64,000 bases of DNA, taken from positions 17,583,577 through 17,647,576 of the forward strand of contig NC_084462.1 in assembly GCF_027409185.1 (NCBI RefSeq), written 5' to 3'. Both the position numbers and the translations under genes were made by a program. Under the pieces are notes generated by a model. The model worked only from the letters and a program-made list of their open reading frames with translations, was not told the DNA's origin and did not search any database. Source of the stretch: Cynocephalus volans. Taxonomy: Eukaryota > Chordata > Mammalia > Dermoptera > Cynocephalidae. This document shows, in pieces, positions 23,359 to 32,310 of this stretch. Within the stretch, counting starts at the first letter, position 1, and the number at the start of each line of letters is the position of its first letter.

Positions 23359-23667
23359 ATGCGCTGCTGGACTGTGCTGCCCGACCTCGGGATCCTCTGC
23401 GCGGGTGGACGGGGCAGGGCGCACCGGGCAGGGCGCAGCGCGCGGCCGCCACCCCACCATGCTGAAACGCTGCGGCCGGCGCCTGCTGCTGGCGCTGGCG
23501 GGCGCGCTGCTCGCCTGCCTGCTGGTGCTCACCTCCGACCCGCCGCCGCCCCAGGTACCCGCCGAGCGCGGCCGGCGCGCGCTGCGCAGCCTGGCTGGTC
23601 CCTCGGGGGCGGCCCCGGCGCCCGGGCTGGGGGCGGCGCCGGCGGCTCCCGGAGCGCTGGCCCGTGA
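23359..23667 (+). other. Possible upstream ORF overlapping the LFNG start codon
   Basis: An ATG at 23359, with G at -3, opens a 102-codon frame out of register with LFNG that runs past the LFNG ATG to 23667. If transcription starts upstream of 23359, it would be an overlapping upstream ORF able to lower LFNG translation. If transcription starts later, it is not in the mRNA. No protein homology is recognised. Confidence 0.3.
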
Positions 23668-23890
23668 GGTGCACAGTCTGTCCGAGTACTTCAGCCTGCT
23701 GACCCGCGCGCGTAGAGACGCGGACCCGCCGCCTGGGGGCGCCTCCCGCCCCGCCGACGGCCACCCGCGGCCTCCGGCCGAGCCGCTTGCGCCCCGAGAC
23801 GTCTTCATCGCAGTCAAGACCACCAAAAAGTTTCACCGTGCGCGCCTTGACCTGCTGCTCGAGACCTGGATCTCGCGCCACAAGGAGATG
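23459..23890 (+). CDS. LFNG: LFNG coding exon 1
   Basis: 432 nt, residues 1-144, ending in a full codon (ATG) before GTGAGC. Encodes the signal anchor, the stem and the start of the catalytic domain ([11 protein letters not shown]). Very high GC. Confidence 0.97.
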
Positions 23891-26800
23891 GTGAGCCCCC
23901 GCGTCCTGGGCGGGCTGATGGGGTAGGGACGCACCGTCTTGTCCAGCTGGTGACAGTATCTAATGGGGGTCAGGCTGCATCCCTGTCCAGCCACTGGGAC
24001 TATCTGGGGGGGCGGTGACACCAGTCCATCCCCTTCAAGCCCAGTTTGCCTGCTGGGGACAACTCTCCCCATACAGATGTGTAAGTCCCTGAGGGGGACC
24101 TCATCCCCTGCCAAGGTCCAGAGCCCTGGATGGCTCCACTGACCCTACAACAATATCCAATGCTTGGGGTTGGTGCCGCGCGATGCTTCTTGCCCCCCAA
24201 ACATTGGAGTGCGTTAGTAGGGCGTCGTTGTCCCCAAACTTCCCCAAGAAGATTCTGCGTGGGCCCATTGTGGGGCATCCACCCTGGGCTCAGACCCCTC
24301 CCTGGGGAGGAAGCTCTTCCCCTAAGAGGTGAGGTGAGGGGTTAGGACCCCTGGGCACAGGGCTGGTCCCCTTCCTCTTCCCAGTTTGCTAAGGTATTGG
24401 GGACAAGTCACTGCTGGTTGGTGAGCCTTGGGAAAGTACTTCTCAAAAGAAAGAGAGCGCTGGATTTTGAGGTCTGTGCAGAGACCCTCTCCCCACAGCA
24501 CAGGAGCCTCTAAGGCCTGGAACCTTGTTCTTAGTCAACCCCAGTTAAGCATCAACTTCTTATGCACACATAATAAAGACCCACCCCATTTCAAAAATCT
24601 TCCTCGAAGCTACATCTGGGCAGTTGGGTTGGGGTGAGACGAGGGCAGACGAGGGCAGACTGTAGGCTCTGAAAGGGGAGTGGGGGGACATTCCCAGGCT
24701 GGGAGGTTCGGGGGTACTTGGTGTGAGGGTGGGGCTTAGGGTAGATCCCACACCCCTTCCACCTTGTGCAAATTCTGGAGACCCAGGGCCTTCTGGTTTC
24801 ATTGAGCCCTGTTCAGGGGCAGTGCGGGGGTTGAGGGACAGGGTCCTAGTGAGGTCATGGTGGGGGCCAGGGTGGCAGGGTCCTATCTGGTCCTGGCGTG
24901 GGTAGGGGGCCCTGGGAGCCCCATGGCAGCCTCCTGGGAACGCGGCGTCCCTTTCCCAGGGGCTCAGCGGGCCAGTAGGAGGGGGCTGCGGGGGCCATGG
25001 GTTTTGTTTGGCGGCTGGGCCGTTAGGATTCCCAGCACTGGGCGGCTCTCACGCCAGCCCCTTGGGCAAGGTAACAAAGCCCCTTTCTCCAGCCGAGAAA
25101 GGCGTCGGGTCTCTTGTGTGCAGCTATGCGCTCCATGGGAACCGCCACTGGCGCGCTGGCCACTCAGGTTGCCTGGTGATGAGGGGACCTATGCCCCCCC
25201 GTCCCTGACTGACAGCTCTTGTGGGACACCATCCCTGAGCCAGGCACCCCCCTTCCAGTACTCGGCCTTCCTGCTGTGTGACCTAGGGCAGTGCTCAGCC
25301 CCATCTGGGCTGCCACCAGCTCCGAGCCCCTCTCATTTTGCAATTTTGGGACTTTTTCTAGCACAGGGGATGTAGTCAGAGGGTCTCAGGTACCAGTCCC
25401 AGCTGAGATGGGTGTTCTTGGGCAAGACTTAGGGTCTCTCTGACTCTCAGTCTTCTCATCTCTGAAATGGAGAATCATCGCCCTTCCAGTAGTGTGTTGT
25501 GAAAGAGGACTGGCAAAACCTAGAGGCATAGGGGTGAACCCAGCAGGCGCTCAGAGTTGGAGAGGAGGCCATTACTCCACTGGGCCCTGAGGCCCCTGTT
25601 GAAGGATCATGAATTGTTTTATTTTCCAGCTCACCCCACCCAGGAGAGGCTGGCTGCCCCCAGCATCAGTTCAAGTATATAAAGCGAGCAAGACCCCCTC
25701 TTGTGGTGTGTTGTGGGCAGGGGTCCTTGAAACTCACAGCAGAAGGCCTGCTTTCCCAGCCCTGTGCAGGGTGACTCAGACCCAGTCTGATGGGGGAGAC
25801 ATGGGGAGGTCAGGGCTGTGTTGGGAGAAACCCAGAGAGGCTATGTGAGCCAAGAGTGGGCATCTGACCCACATATGGGTGGGAGGGAAGACTTCCTGGA
25901 AGAGGTGCCATTTGAGCTAGACTGAGAGGTAAGAAAATGCCCAGAAAGGGCAATCTGGGCATCGTGAGCACAAGCATGGGGGTTGTGCAAGAAACTTCCA
26001 GCAATTGGAGTAGCAGCTGGGGGGAGGGCTGGTCAGCAGGGGCCACACCGTGACGGGCCTTGAAGTCCAGGATGAAGAGCCTGGCTTTCGGCCCACATGC
26101 TCCTCCCCCACCCCTCTCAGGAGTGGGCCAGGCTGCAGTGGCTGCCACCACAGCGGCCACAATTGTTGGGGGAGAACTTGGCATCCTGTGTTTCTTTGAA
26201 TCACGGCTCCAGGAACAATGCCGCTTCCTGTGGGTGTCCCCTGCCTGCCTGGTCCAGCCCCACTGTCCTGCCACTCTTCTCTTTTTCCTCCAGCCCCACT
26301 GTTGGGGAAGTTGGGGGGTGCTAGGGAGCCTGGGTCCCTGGGAGATGGGCTCGGTTGATCTAGCACCATCTCTGCCCCAGGGTATGACCTGCTGCTGCCT
26401 GTACCTCTCTGGGCCTCAGTTTCCCCACTTGTACACTTGGGTGGTAATGGTGCCCACCTCCCAGGGCCGTTGGAGAGATGAAAGAAGAGAATCAGTTTCT
26501 GAAACTTTGTTCTCCACACAAGTGAACTCTTGTTAATGCCCATTTTACAGAGGAGCAAACTGAGGCTCTGAGCAGTGGGTGAGGCCCATGGCCAGGCAGC
26601 CACTTTCCCCTCTTCTCCTGGTTGCTCTGTTGTGGGGAGACAGGAGGCCTGGCACCCCCACACCCCACGGCCCCGCCTTCTCAAGTGCTCTTCTCCTGGA
26701 AGCCTCCCTGCTCCTGAGCTGAACAAAGGTGACTTTAATCTCTGTAGCCTTGGGCTGGGTTTTTAGGGCACCACCAAAGCGCGGGAGAACAGGTCTCCCT

Positions 26801-29800
26801 TGATCTCATTAAGAAAGCATTTTCTGTTTAATCCAATGGCTGCAGCAGAGTGTCTGCACAGGCCAGCCCTCAGCCTCCCACAGCATTCCTGGGCTGAGAT
26901 GCTGGGGGGCTGGGTGCGAGTCTGTGCGTGCGGGCGCCCTGGGGTGTCTCCTGGACTCAAGAAGGAGGAGTGCATGTGTGGAGGTGTCAATTAAGCTTGC
27001 CACATACCTTAGCTCTGGGCCTGTGATCCGAGCCCATGTGGCCAGGTCTGGGGTCAGGCTGGGCAAGGAGCTGGGGCTGCCCAGGTGAGGGTGGGCACCT
27101 TTCCTGGTGTGGGATTGGGTTTCCCAGGTCCCGGGGTATGTCCTGTGCTCCAGGACTACACACGCTGTAGCCTCCTTCGGACCTATTTGTTCACGGAAGG
27201 AAACTGACGCCTGGTGGGCATGTGGTGTGTGTAGGGGGGTCCTACTGCTTTGCTTAGAGCATCCCCCACCTGCCCCAGGCTTTGCGCTCAGCCATGCCAG
27301 GGTGTGCCGGGCGGCACGCGCTGGGCGGGCTGAGCAGAGGAAGGAACATTCCTCCCCGTGTGCCGACGGGCCCAGGCGGGCGCCGGCAGCTCCTGGCCCC
27401 GCCCTGTTGGCCCCCTCTTCTTCCGCAGAGCGATCCTGGCGGGGGGTGGCCCTCTGCTGGCACAGGTGGAGCCTTGCTGTGGCCTTGGGCGAAGCCGTCT
27501 GTGAGCCTGGGTTTCCTTGCCTGAGCAGCAGGAGGGGTGCTGGGCTGCATGGGTGCCGGGGGTCCTGATCCATGGGGCTGGGGACCACACCTCTGCTGAC
27601 CATCAGCGACTTCACAGAACCATGGTGGCTGCGTTGGCTCAGGGTAACCTACCCGGCTGGTCACAGTCTGGAGGGCTGCAGTGCTGGTGGCCACACCCCT
27701 GCCTGCGGGACCTCTTGCCCAGCCTGGCCCAGTTAACCAGGCCAGCTGTATGGTAATGGGTAGCTCGGCCACTCCTGCTTAACTCGGCCGAGTTAAGGCC
27801 GGGCCTGGCGCCCCTCGCTGCATGGCCCAGGACAAAGCTGGCGGACAATGCCTAGTGATTCATCCTCCCTCCGGGCCCTTTGTCCGCCAGGGCTTGGCAG
27901 CCTCCCAGCATAAGCCTTTGTCCCCGACCCGAGTGACTGAGACTTGGCTTCCCAAAGCCGACCTCCTCTGCCTGTCCCCCAACCTGTCCCCTACCCCCTC
28001 CTGCAGCCTCGAAGCAGACTGGGCGCTGTGTCAACAAAGGTGTGCGCCCCACCAGGTGCACAGGGCGGGTGGGCGGGCAAGCCAGTTACCTGGCGGGAGG
28101 GTGGGGCATCCCATCTGGCTCGTGCCTCACAGCTGCCTGAGTGACCTTGGGCCCAGCTGTTGAGGTTGGGGAATGAGGCCCCCCCCTCCTGAGGGCGTGT
28201 CTCTGCATGATCCCACAGCTCAACTGCCTCTCAGACTGGGCACTTGAGCCCTTAGCACATAGGGAAACTGAGACCTGGAGAAGGGTGGGGAGTAGATGAC
28301 TGCGCTATAGCTGCGGCAACTCCAGGGTGCACAGTGCCCCCCTCCAGATGGCCTGGGGTGGGGGGCACAAAGCTGGCTGCTCAAGGCTGTGTTTCTCTTT
28401 CCAGACATTTATCTTCACCGATGGGGAGGACGAAGCCCTGGCCTGGCACACGGGTGAGCCCCAGACTTGGGGAGAGAGGGAGACACAGGCCTTGATCTGG
28501 AGCAAAGCCCTCCCCTCCCCTCTCCCCCCTCCACCCTGCTTGGGGCAGAGAGGTCACGGGCTGGCAGGGCTGGGAGGGCAGTTTACTCAACGGGTTTGCT
28601 CAATGTCCGCCCCACCACTCGGGGGCTCCCCAATTCTTATGCAAATGAGGCCCTTTCAGCCCCTGGGTCCCTTTGAGCCAAGCAAGCGGCAACAGGTGGC
28701 GGGTGCTGGGAAAAAGCTGCCTGAATGAGCAGGGGCGGGGCCGCCCTGCGCAAGGGGCGGGCTGGGGGGGAGGGTCTGCAGGCTCCGGCCCTGCGTGAGG
28801 GGTGGGGGCGGCCGCTGCAGGGCACGCTGTGTCCCCCAGGCCAGGCCTCTCTCTGAGCCAGCTCAGACTCCCTTACAGCACCTCCCCTGCCCGCAGGCAA
28901 TGTGGTCAACACTAACTGCTCGGCCGCCCACAGCCGCCAGGCTCTGTCCTGCAAGATGGCTGTGGAGTACGACCACTTCATCGAATCTGGGAGGAAGTGA
29001 GTGTTGGCCTTGGGCTGGGGTCCCCAGGGAACTACCACCATCCATGCTCATGCCCCAGCAGTCCCCTCCCCAGCAGTCCCTCCCTGATGGCCCTGCCTTG
29101 CCCTCAGGTGGTTCTGCCATGTGGACGATGATAACTACGTGAACCTGCGGGCTTTGCTGCGGCTGCTGGCCAGCTACCCGCACACACGGGACGTTTACAT
29201 AGGCAAGCCCAGCCTGGACCGGCCCATCCAGGCCACCGAGCGGGTCAGCGAGAACAAGGTGGTGAGTGCTCGCCCGTGTTACACATGCCCAGAGGGGGGG
29301 AGGGGCTGAAGGCGTCCCTGCAGCGGGGACATGGAGGGTTCGGGTCTCACGTCATTCTCATCTCCCCCAGCGTCCTGTCCACTTCTGGTTTGCCACTGGT
29401 GGGGCTGGCTTCTGCATCAGCCGTGGACTGGCCCTGAAGATGAGCCCATGGGCCAGGTGAGTGCTTCTGAGGCCCAACCAGCCAGGTCACCCCAGGTGCC
29501 TTCCCTCCCCGACGGGGCTGGCTTGGTTCATCTTCTCAGCAGCGGGGTGTCCCCGGCCTCTGGTGCCTGCCTCTGGTGTCTGCCAGCACTGCCCACCTCC
29601 TGCTTGCCTTTCTTTTCCCTTCCCTCTGGGTTTCAGAAGGCAGCTGTGTTTGTAGCAACTCCTCCCAAGTCTGACCTGCTAAGAGCAAGCATCAGCTTGG
29701 TTAGTACCCCAGGCACCATTGGACAGGACCCCTTCCTGTACCCAGAAACCCCCCACTCACAGAGAACCATCAAGCATGGGAGCTGGTGTAGAAGAGCGAG

Positions 29801-30664
29801 GGAGGGAGCTGCAGGCATGGTCTGCAACCTGCTCCTCAGGGACATGTCCCCCCTCGTCTCTGAGCCCAGCTGCTTTGCTCTATAGGACATGCTGCCTGGG
29901 GTTGGGGGGCTCCTGCCAGCTCCCAGCAGGTGGCTCTCGCCTCTGCTCACCCTGTCTGGGCCCTTCCTTCTCACAGCGGGGGCCACTTCATGAGCACAGC
30001 CGAGCGGATCCGGCTGCCAGATGACTGCACCATTGGCTACATTGTGGAGGCCCTGCTGGGTGTGCCCCTCATTCGCAGCGGCCTCTTCCACTCCCACCTG
30101 GAGAACCTCCAGCAGGTGCCCACTTCCGAGCTCCACGAGCAGGTGCACCATCCCCAGGGGCCCGGCCAAGACTCAGACTAGCAGAGAGGAGGGAAGGGAC
30201 AGATCGAAGAGAGGGGTGAAGTGTGGTGGGGTGGGGGCGGGGAGTCACTGTTTTAAATAAGGAGGTGCTTGCATCACTCTGTCCCTCTCCTCACAGGTGA
30301 CCCTGAGCTATGGCATGTTTGAAAACAAGCGGAATGCCGTCCACGTGAAGGGGCCCTTCTCAGTGGAGGCTGACCCATCTAGGTGAGGAAACTGAGGCCC
30401 GGACAGGGGCTTGCACAGGGGGTTTGGAAGAACTGGAGCTGGGTGGGTATCTCTAACCAGCATTATCATCCAGAGATGGCCCCCAGAGTCCCACTTTCTT
30501 GGGGTGAGGTAGGCCCCCCACTGGTGCTGCGGGTCTGCAAGTGGGTGTTTAGCAACCCCACCCCACATAGACCAGCCCGTCCCCTCTGTCCCTACAGGTT
30601 CCGCTCCATCCACTGCCACCTGTACCCGGACACACCCTGGTGTCCCCGCACTGCCATCTTCTAG
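23459..30664 (+). CDS. LFNG: Lunatic fringe, O-fucosylpeptide 3-beta-N-acetylglucosaminyltransferase (8 exons)
   Basis: The spliced frame of 1140 nt encodes 379 residues, the usual length of mammalian LFNG. The enzyme transfers GlcNAc from UDP-GlcNAc to O-fucose on Notch EGF repeats in the Golgi, changing which ligands activate Notch. Seen in the sequence: an N-terminal basic patch and hydrophobic signal anchor at about residues 9-25 (type II topology); a Pro/Ala-rich stem with a RARR proprotein-convertase site at 83-86; an NCS glycosylation sequon at 167; the metal-binding DDD triad at 200-202; and the conserved PDDC motif with the catalytic Asp290. The C-terminus ends CPRTAIF. The ATG at 23459 has A at -3; the in-frame codon further upstream at 23405 is GTG and not a start. 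Exons join at 23890/28405, 28453/28897, 28996/29108, 29261/29371, 29456/29977, 30142/30297 and 30382/30598. Identification is essentially certain; no frameshift or lost key residue is visible. Confidence 0.98.
25395..25475 (+). repeat. MIR SINE fragment
   Basis: Contains 'ttgggcaagacttagggtct' and 'gtcttctcatctctgaaatg', matching the MIR core. Confidence 0.5.
25865..26090 (-). repeat. L2 LINE fragment, antisense
   Basis: Contains 'gaagacttcctggaagaggt', 'gccatttgagctagactgag' and 'gggccttgaagtccaggatg', the complement of an L2 3' region. Confidence 0.5.
26395..26500 (+). repeat. MIR SINE fragment
   Basis: 'ctctctgggcctcagtttcc' followed by 'gggtggtaatggtgcccacc' matches the MIR core and 3' part. 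An antisense MIR-like scrap ('cccattttacagaggagcaa') follows at about 26538. Confidence 0.5.
26715..26850 (+). promoter_or_regulatory. LFNG: Candidate intronic enhancer with TCF/SOX-like motifs
   Basis: AACAAAGG (26722-26729), ACCAAAGC (about 26773) and CCTTGATCT (26798-26806) lie within about 85 bp, next to AT-rich homeobox-like text. These resemble SOX and TCF/LEF sites. The segment is non-repetitive. Function is inferred. Confidence 0.3.
27778..27797. repeat. Perfect 20-bp palindrome in LFNG intron 1
   Basis: CTTAACTCGG is followed directly by its exact reverse complement, with no spacer. Confidence 0.95.
27830..27922 (+). promoter_or_regulatory. LFNG: SOX-like motif cluster arranged as an inverted repeat
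   Basis: GACAAAG (27831), GACAATG (27843), CTTTGTC (27879) and CTTTGTC (27916) are all SOX/TCF-type hexamer-core motifs within about 90 bp. The 11-mer CTGGCGGACAA (27838-27848) is repeated in exact reverse complement at 27880-27890, with a 31-bp spacer. This is a strong candidate for a conserved intronic enhancer, but conservation could not be tested. Confidence 0.4.
28405..28453 (+). CDS. LFNG: LFNG coding exon 2
   Basis: 49 nt between TTTCCAG and GTGAGC; encodes [16 protein letters not shown] plus the first base of Gly161. Confidence 0.96.
28897..28996 (+). CDS. LFNG: LFNG coding exon 3
   Basis: 100 nt between CCCGCAG and GTGAGT. It carries the NCS sequon at Asn167 and the AVEYD segment. 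Confidence 0.96.
29108..29261 (+). CDS. LFNG: LFNG coding exon 4
   Basis: 154 nt between CCTCAG and GTGAGT; contains the DDD metal-binding motif (residues 200-202) in [13 protein letters not shown]. Ends in a full codon, ENKV. Confidence 0.97.
29371..29456 (+). CDS. LFNG: LFNG coding exon 5
   Basis: 86 nt between CCCCAG and GTGAGT; encodes [19 protein letters not shown], a hallmark of the fringe family. Confidence 0.97.
29977..30142 (+). CDS. LFNG: LFNG coding exon 6
   Basis: 166 nt between TCACAG and GTGCAC; contains the catalytic Asp290 in [17 protein letters not shown]. Confidence 0.97.
30297..30382 (+). CDS. LFNG: LFNG coding exon 7
   Basis: 86 nt between TCACAG and GTGAGG; encodes [19 protein letters not shown] and onward. 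Confidence 0.96.
30598..30664 (+). CDS. LFNG: LFNG coding exon 8 (last)
   Basis: 67 nt after CCTACAG; encodes [21 protein letters not shown] in two joined halves ([21 protein letters not shown]) and ends at TAG 30662-30664. Confidence 0.97.
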
Positions 30665-30974
30665 CAGCCAAGGCTGAGACCCCGTCCCTGGGCGTCCCTG
30701 GTATCCAAAGGGCCCAGGGACACCTGTTATGCTGCCCTGGCCTCGGCATTCGAGGCTCCCAGGGCTGTGCGTGTGTGTGTACTGTGTGCTCACCCATGTA
30801 GCAGACTGCTGGGCAGTTCTGCTGTGCAAAGTGGGCAAAAGTGCCCCTGGTCTGCTTTTCCATGCTCTGGGGGGTCACTGGGCTTCAGGGCCCTTGCCAC
30901 AGAGGGATTTGTATGTCAGAAGTCACTCTGAGGGCAGTTCTGTTATCACTTTTGGATCTCTTTGCAGCACGGGA

Positions 30975-30981
30975 CTCAGGG
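30975..30981 (+). promoter_or_regulatory. LFNG: miR-125 seed match (7-mer) in LFNG 3'UTR
   Basis: CTCAGGG is complementary to miR-125 positions 2-8. It is the weaker of two such sites in this 3'UTR. Confidence 0.4.
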
Positions 30982-31386
30982 CTGCTCTGCAGGGATGTGT
31001 AGGTGCCTTTCTCTTCCTGCTGAGTACAGGCTCTGTGCTGGGGGTCTCTGCCTTGGAGTCCCCCGTACAAGGGAGCCATGCTCAGTGCAGGCGGAAGCTG
31101 GTTTGTGGGGGAGTGGCCCAAGCCCCCTCATCCTCCTGAGCTCTAGCCTGGGTGGGTGCCGTGGCTTAGAGTAACGCAGCCACTGCCCAGTTCCAGGGGC
31201 CCCATGGAACCCCCCAGTGGCCATCAGCTGGTGGAACAGTGGCTTCCCTCCCAGCCCTCCTGGGTGAGGGGTCTTCTGGGCCCCCTCAGAGATCTTCCCT
31301 TTGTCTCTCCATGATCGGGTGAGTCAGAGCTGAGCGTTTTATCTCCTCTCCAAAGTAGAGAGAAAGTCGCCCACAGTGGGCGTGCC

Positions 31387-31407
31387 TGTAAATATTGTGA
31401 CAGTATT
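31387..31407 (+). promoter_or_regulatory. LFNG: Pumilio element next to a miR-200b/429 seed match
   Basis: TGTAAATA (31387-31394) fits the Pumilio consensus TGTANATA. Six bases later CAGTATT (31401-31407) is complementary to miR-200b/c/429 positions 2-8. miR-200b sites in the Lfng 3'UTR have been described in other vertebrates. Confidence 0.5.
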
Positions 31408-31745
31408 TTTTTACTGTGCTGTTTTTTGAAAGAGGGTGGGTAAAAGTAAGGGTGTTTTTGTTTTTTGTTTTGGGGGGGAGGGGGGAGTTCTTATTTTATC
31501 TTTTCTGTGGACCAGAAAAAGCAGAAGCCAAACTTGGGATCATCTCTGTTGTAAAAGCTCAAACGGGAATGTCTGACACTCCATGTATTTATGCATTCCA
31601 GTATCTGGAATCTCCCATCCCTGCCCTCCCCCTACCTGGCAGTCAGGTCCCAGCCTGGCTCACCTCTCCCGTGGGGGTGTGTTTTGTGTTCTGTTTTTCT
31701 CTTTGCAAAGACATAGCTAGGAAAGCAAATGATAAGGGAGAAATT

Positions 31746-31753
31746 CTCAGGGA
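31746..31753 (+). promoter_or_regulatory. LFNG: miR-125a-5p 8-mer site in LFNG 3'UTR
   Basis: CTCAGGGA is a full 8-mer match to the miR-125 seed, about 40 nt before the poly(A) signal. miR-125a-5p control of Lfng is established in the chick segmentation clock, so the site is likely functional. Confidence 0.6.
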
Positions 31754-31792
31754 ATTGAAGTGTTGTTGCTATGGTGACATCCTTTTGCTGTG

Positions 31793-31798
31793 AATAAA
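31793..31798 (+). terminator. LFNG: LFNG poly(A) signal
   Basis: AATAAA is followed by a GT-rich stretch (tgtcctggtcctgg at about 31824), so cleavage is expected at about 31810-31820. Confidence 0.85.
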
Positions 31799-32224
31799 GG
31801 TGCTCTTTGCGGCAACCTGGAGTGTCCTGGTCCTGGCTGGAGCTGGGCCTGAGCCCCAGGTCCATGTGAGGTGGCTCCAGGGTGGGGCTGGGGGCATGCA
31901 GGGGAGGGAGAGGCTTGGCTTAGCTTGCGCCATGTGGGGTAGATGGGTAGCAAACCTTCCAAGCCAACTATTTCAGAAAGAAACTTGGGATCAAAATAGT
32001 TACTTGCTGGTGCCTGAGGGGCATGGGCAACCCAGGGTCAGGGTGGTCCCTGGTGGGTGGGCACTGTGCTTCCTGGAAGAAATGTCAGGGCTGTTGGGGG
32101 CTACAGGTCCCAGCCTGGGCTCCAGACTAAGGCTCTGGAGCCCCAGCCAGGGTGCCCATCCTCCCTATAGGAGGGACAGTGACTACTATGCCTGGGTCTG
32201 GGACCCAGCTTCACAGCCCACAGA

Positions 32225-32310
32225 GTCAACATCCCTGTCTCATATTGCAGATGGGGAAACTGAGGCTCAGAGTGGGTGGTGCCCAAGGTTGGGCAGCTGG
32301 GTCCCAGCCT
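32225..32310 (-). repeat. MIR SINE fragment, antisense
   Basis: 'tgcagatggggaaactgagg' and 'ctcagagtgggtggtgccca' are the complement of the MIR core. Confidence 0.5.

Larger units (their letters stand above)
22290..23935 (+). promoter_or_regulatory. LFNG: LFNG CpG island and promoter region
   Basis: CpG dinucleotides become dense from about 22290 and fall off shortly after exon 1, in sharp contrast to the CpG-poor flanks. The island ends in the first coding exon of LFNG. A TATA-like stretch (TATTTATAA, 22818-22826) lies inside it. The transcription start cannot be fixed from sequence alone; it could be near 22850 or much closer to the ATG. Regulatory motifs inside are listed separately. Confidence 0.85.
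23891..28404 (+). other. LFNG: LFNG intron 1
   Basis: A 4.5 kb intron bounded by GTGAGC and TTTCCAG. It holds MIR and antisense L2 fragments in its first half. From about 26700 to 28100 there is non-repetitive sequence with clustered SOX/TCF-like motifs and inverted repeats. It contains no recognisable gene. Confidence 0.9.
30665..31815 (+). other. LFNG: LFNG 3'UTR
   Basis: About 1.15 kb from the stop to just past the poly(A) signal. The last 450 bp are AT-richer than the rest, with T-runs, TGTATTTATG near 31584 and several regulatory motifs listed separately. No interspersed repeat is seen. Confidence 0.85.

Noticed and set aside
23405-23458. 18-residue N-terminal extension of LFNG
   Set aside because: The codon at 23405 is GTG, not ATG. 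The ATG at 23459 matches the known LFNG start MLKRC.
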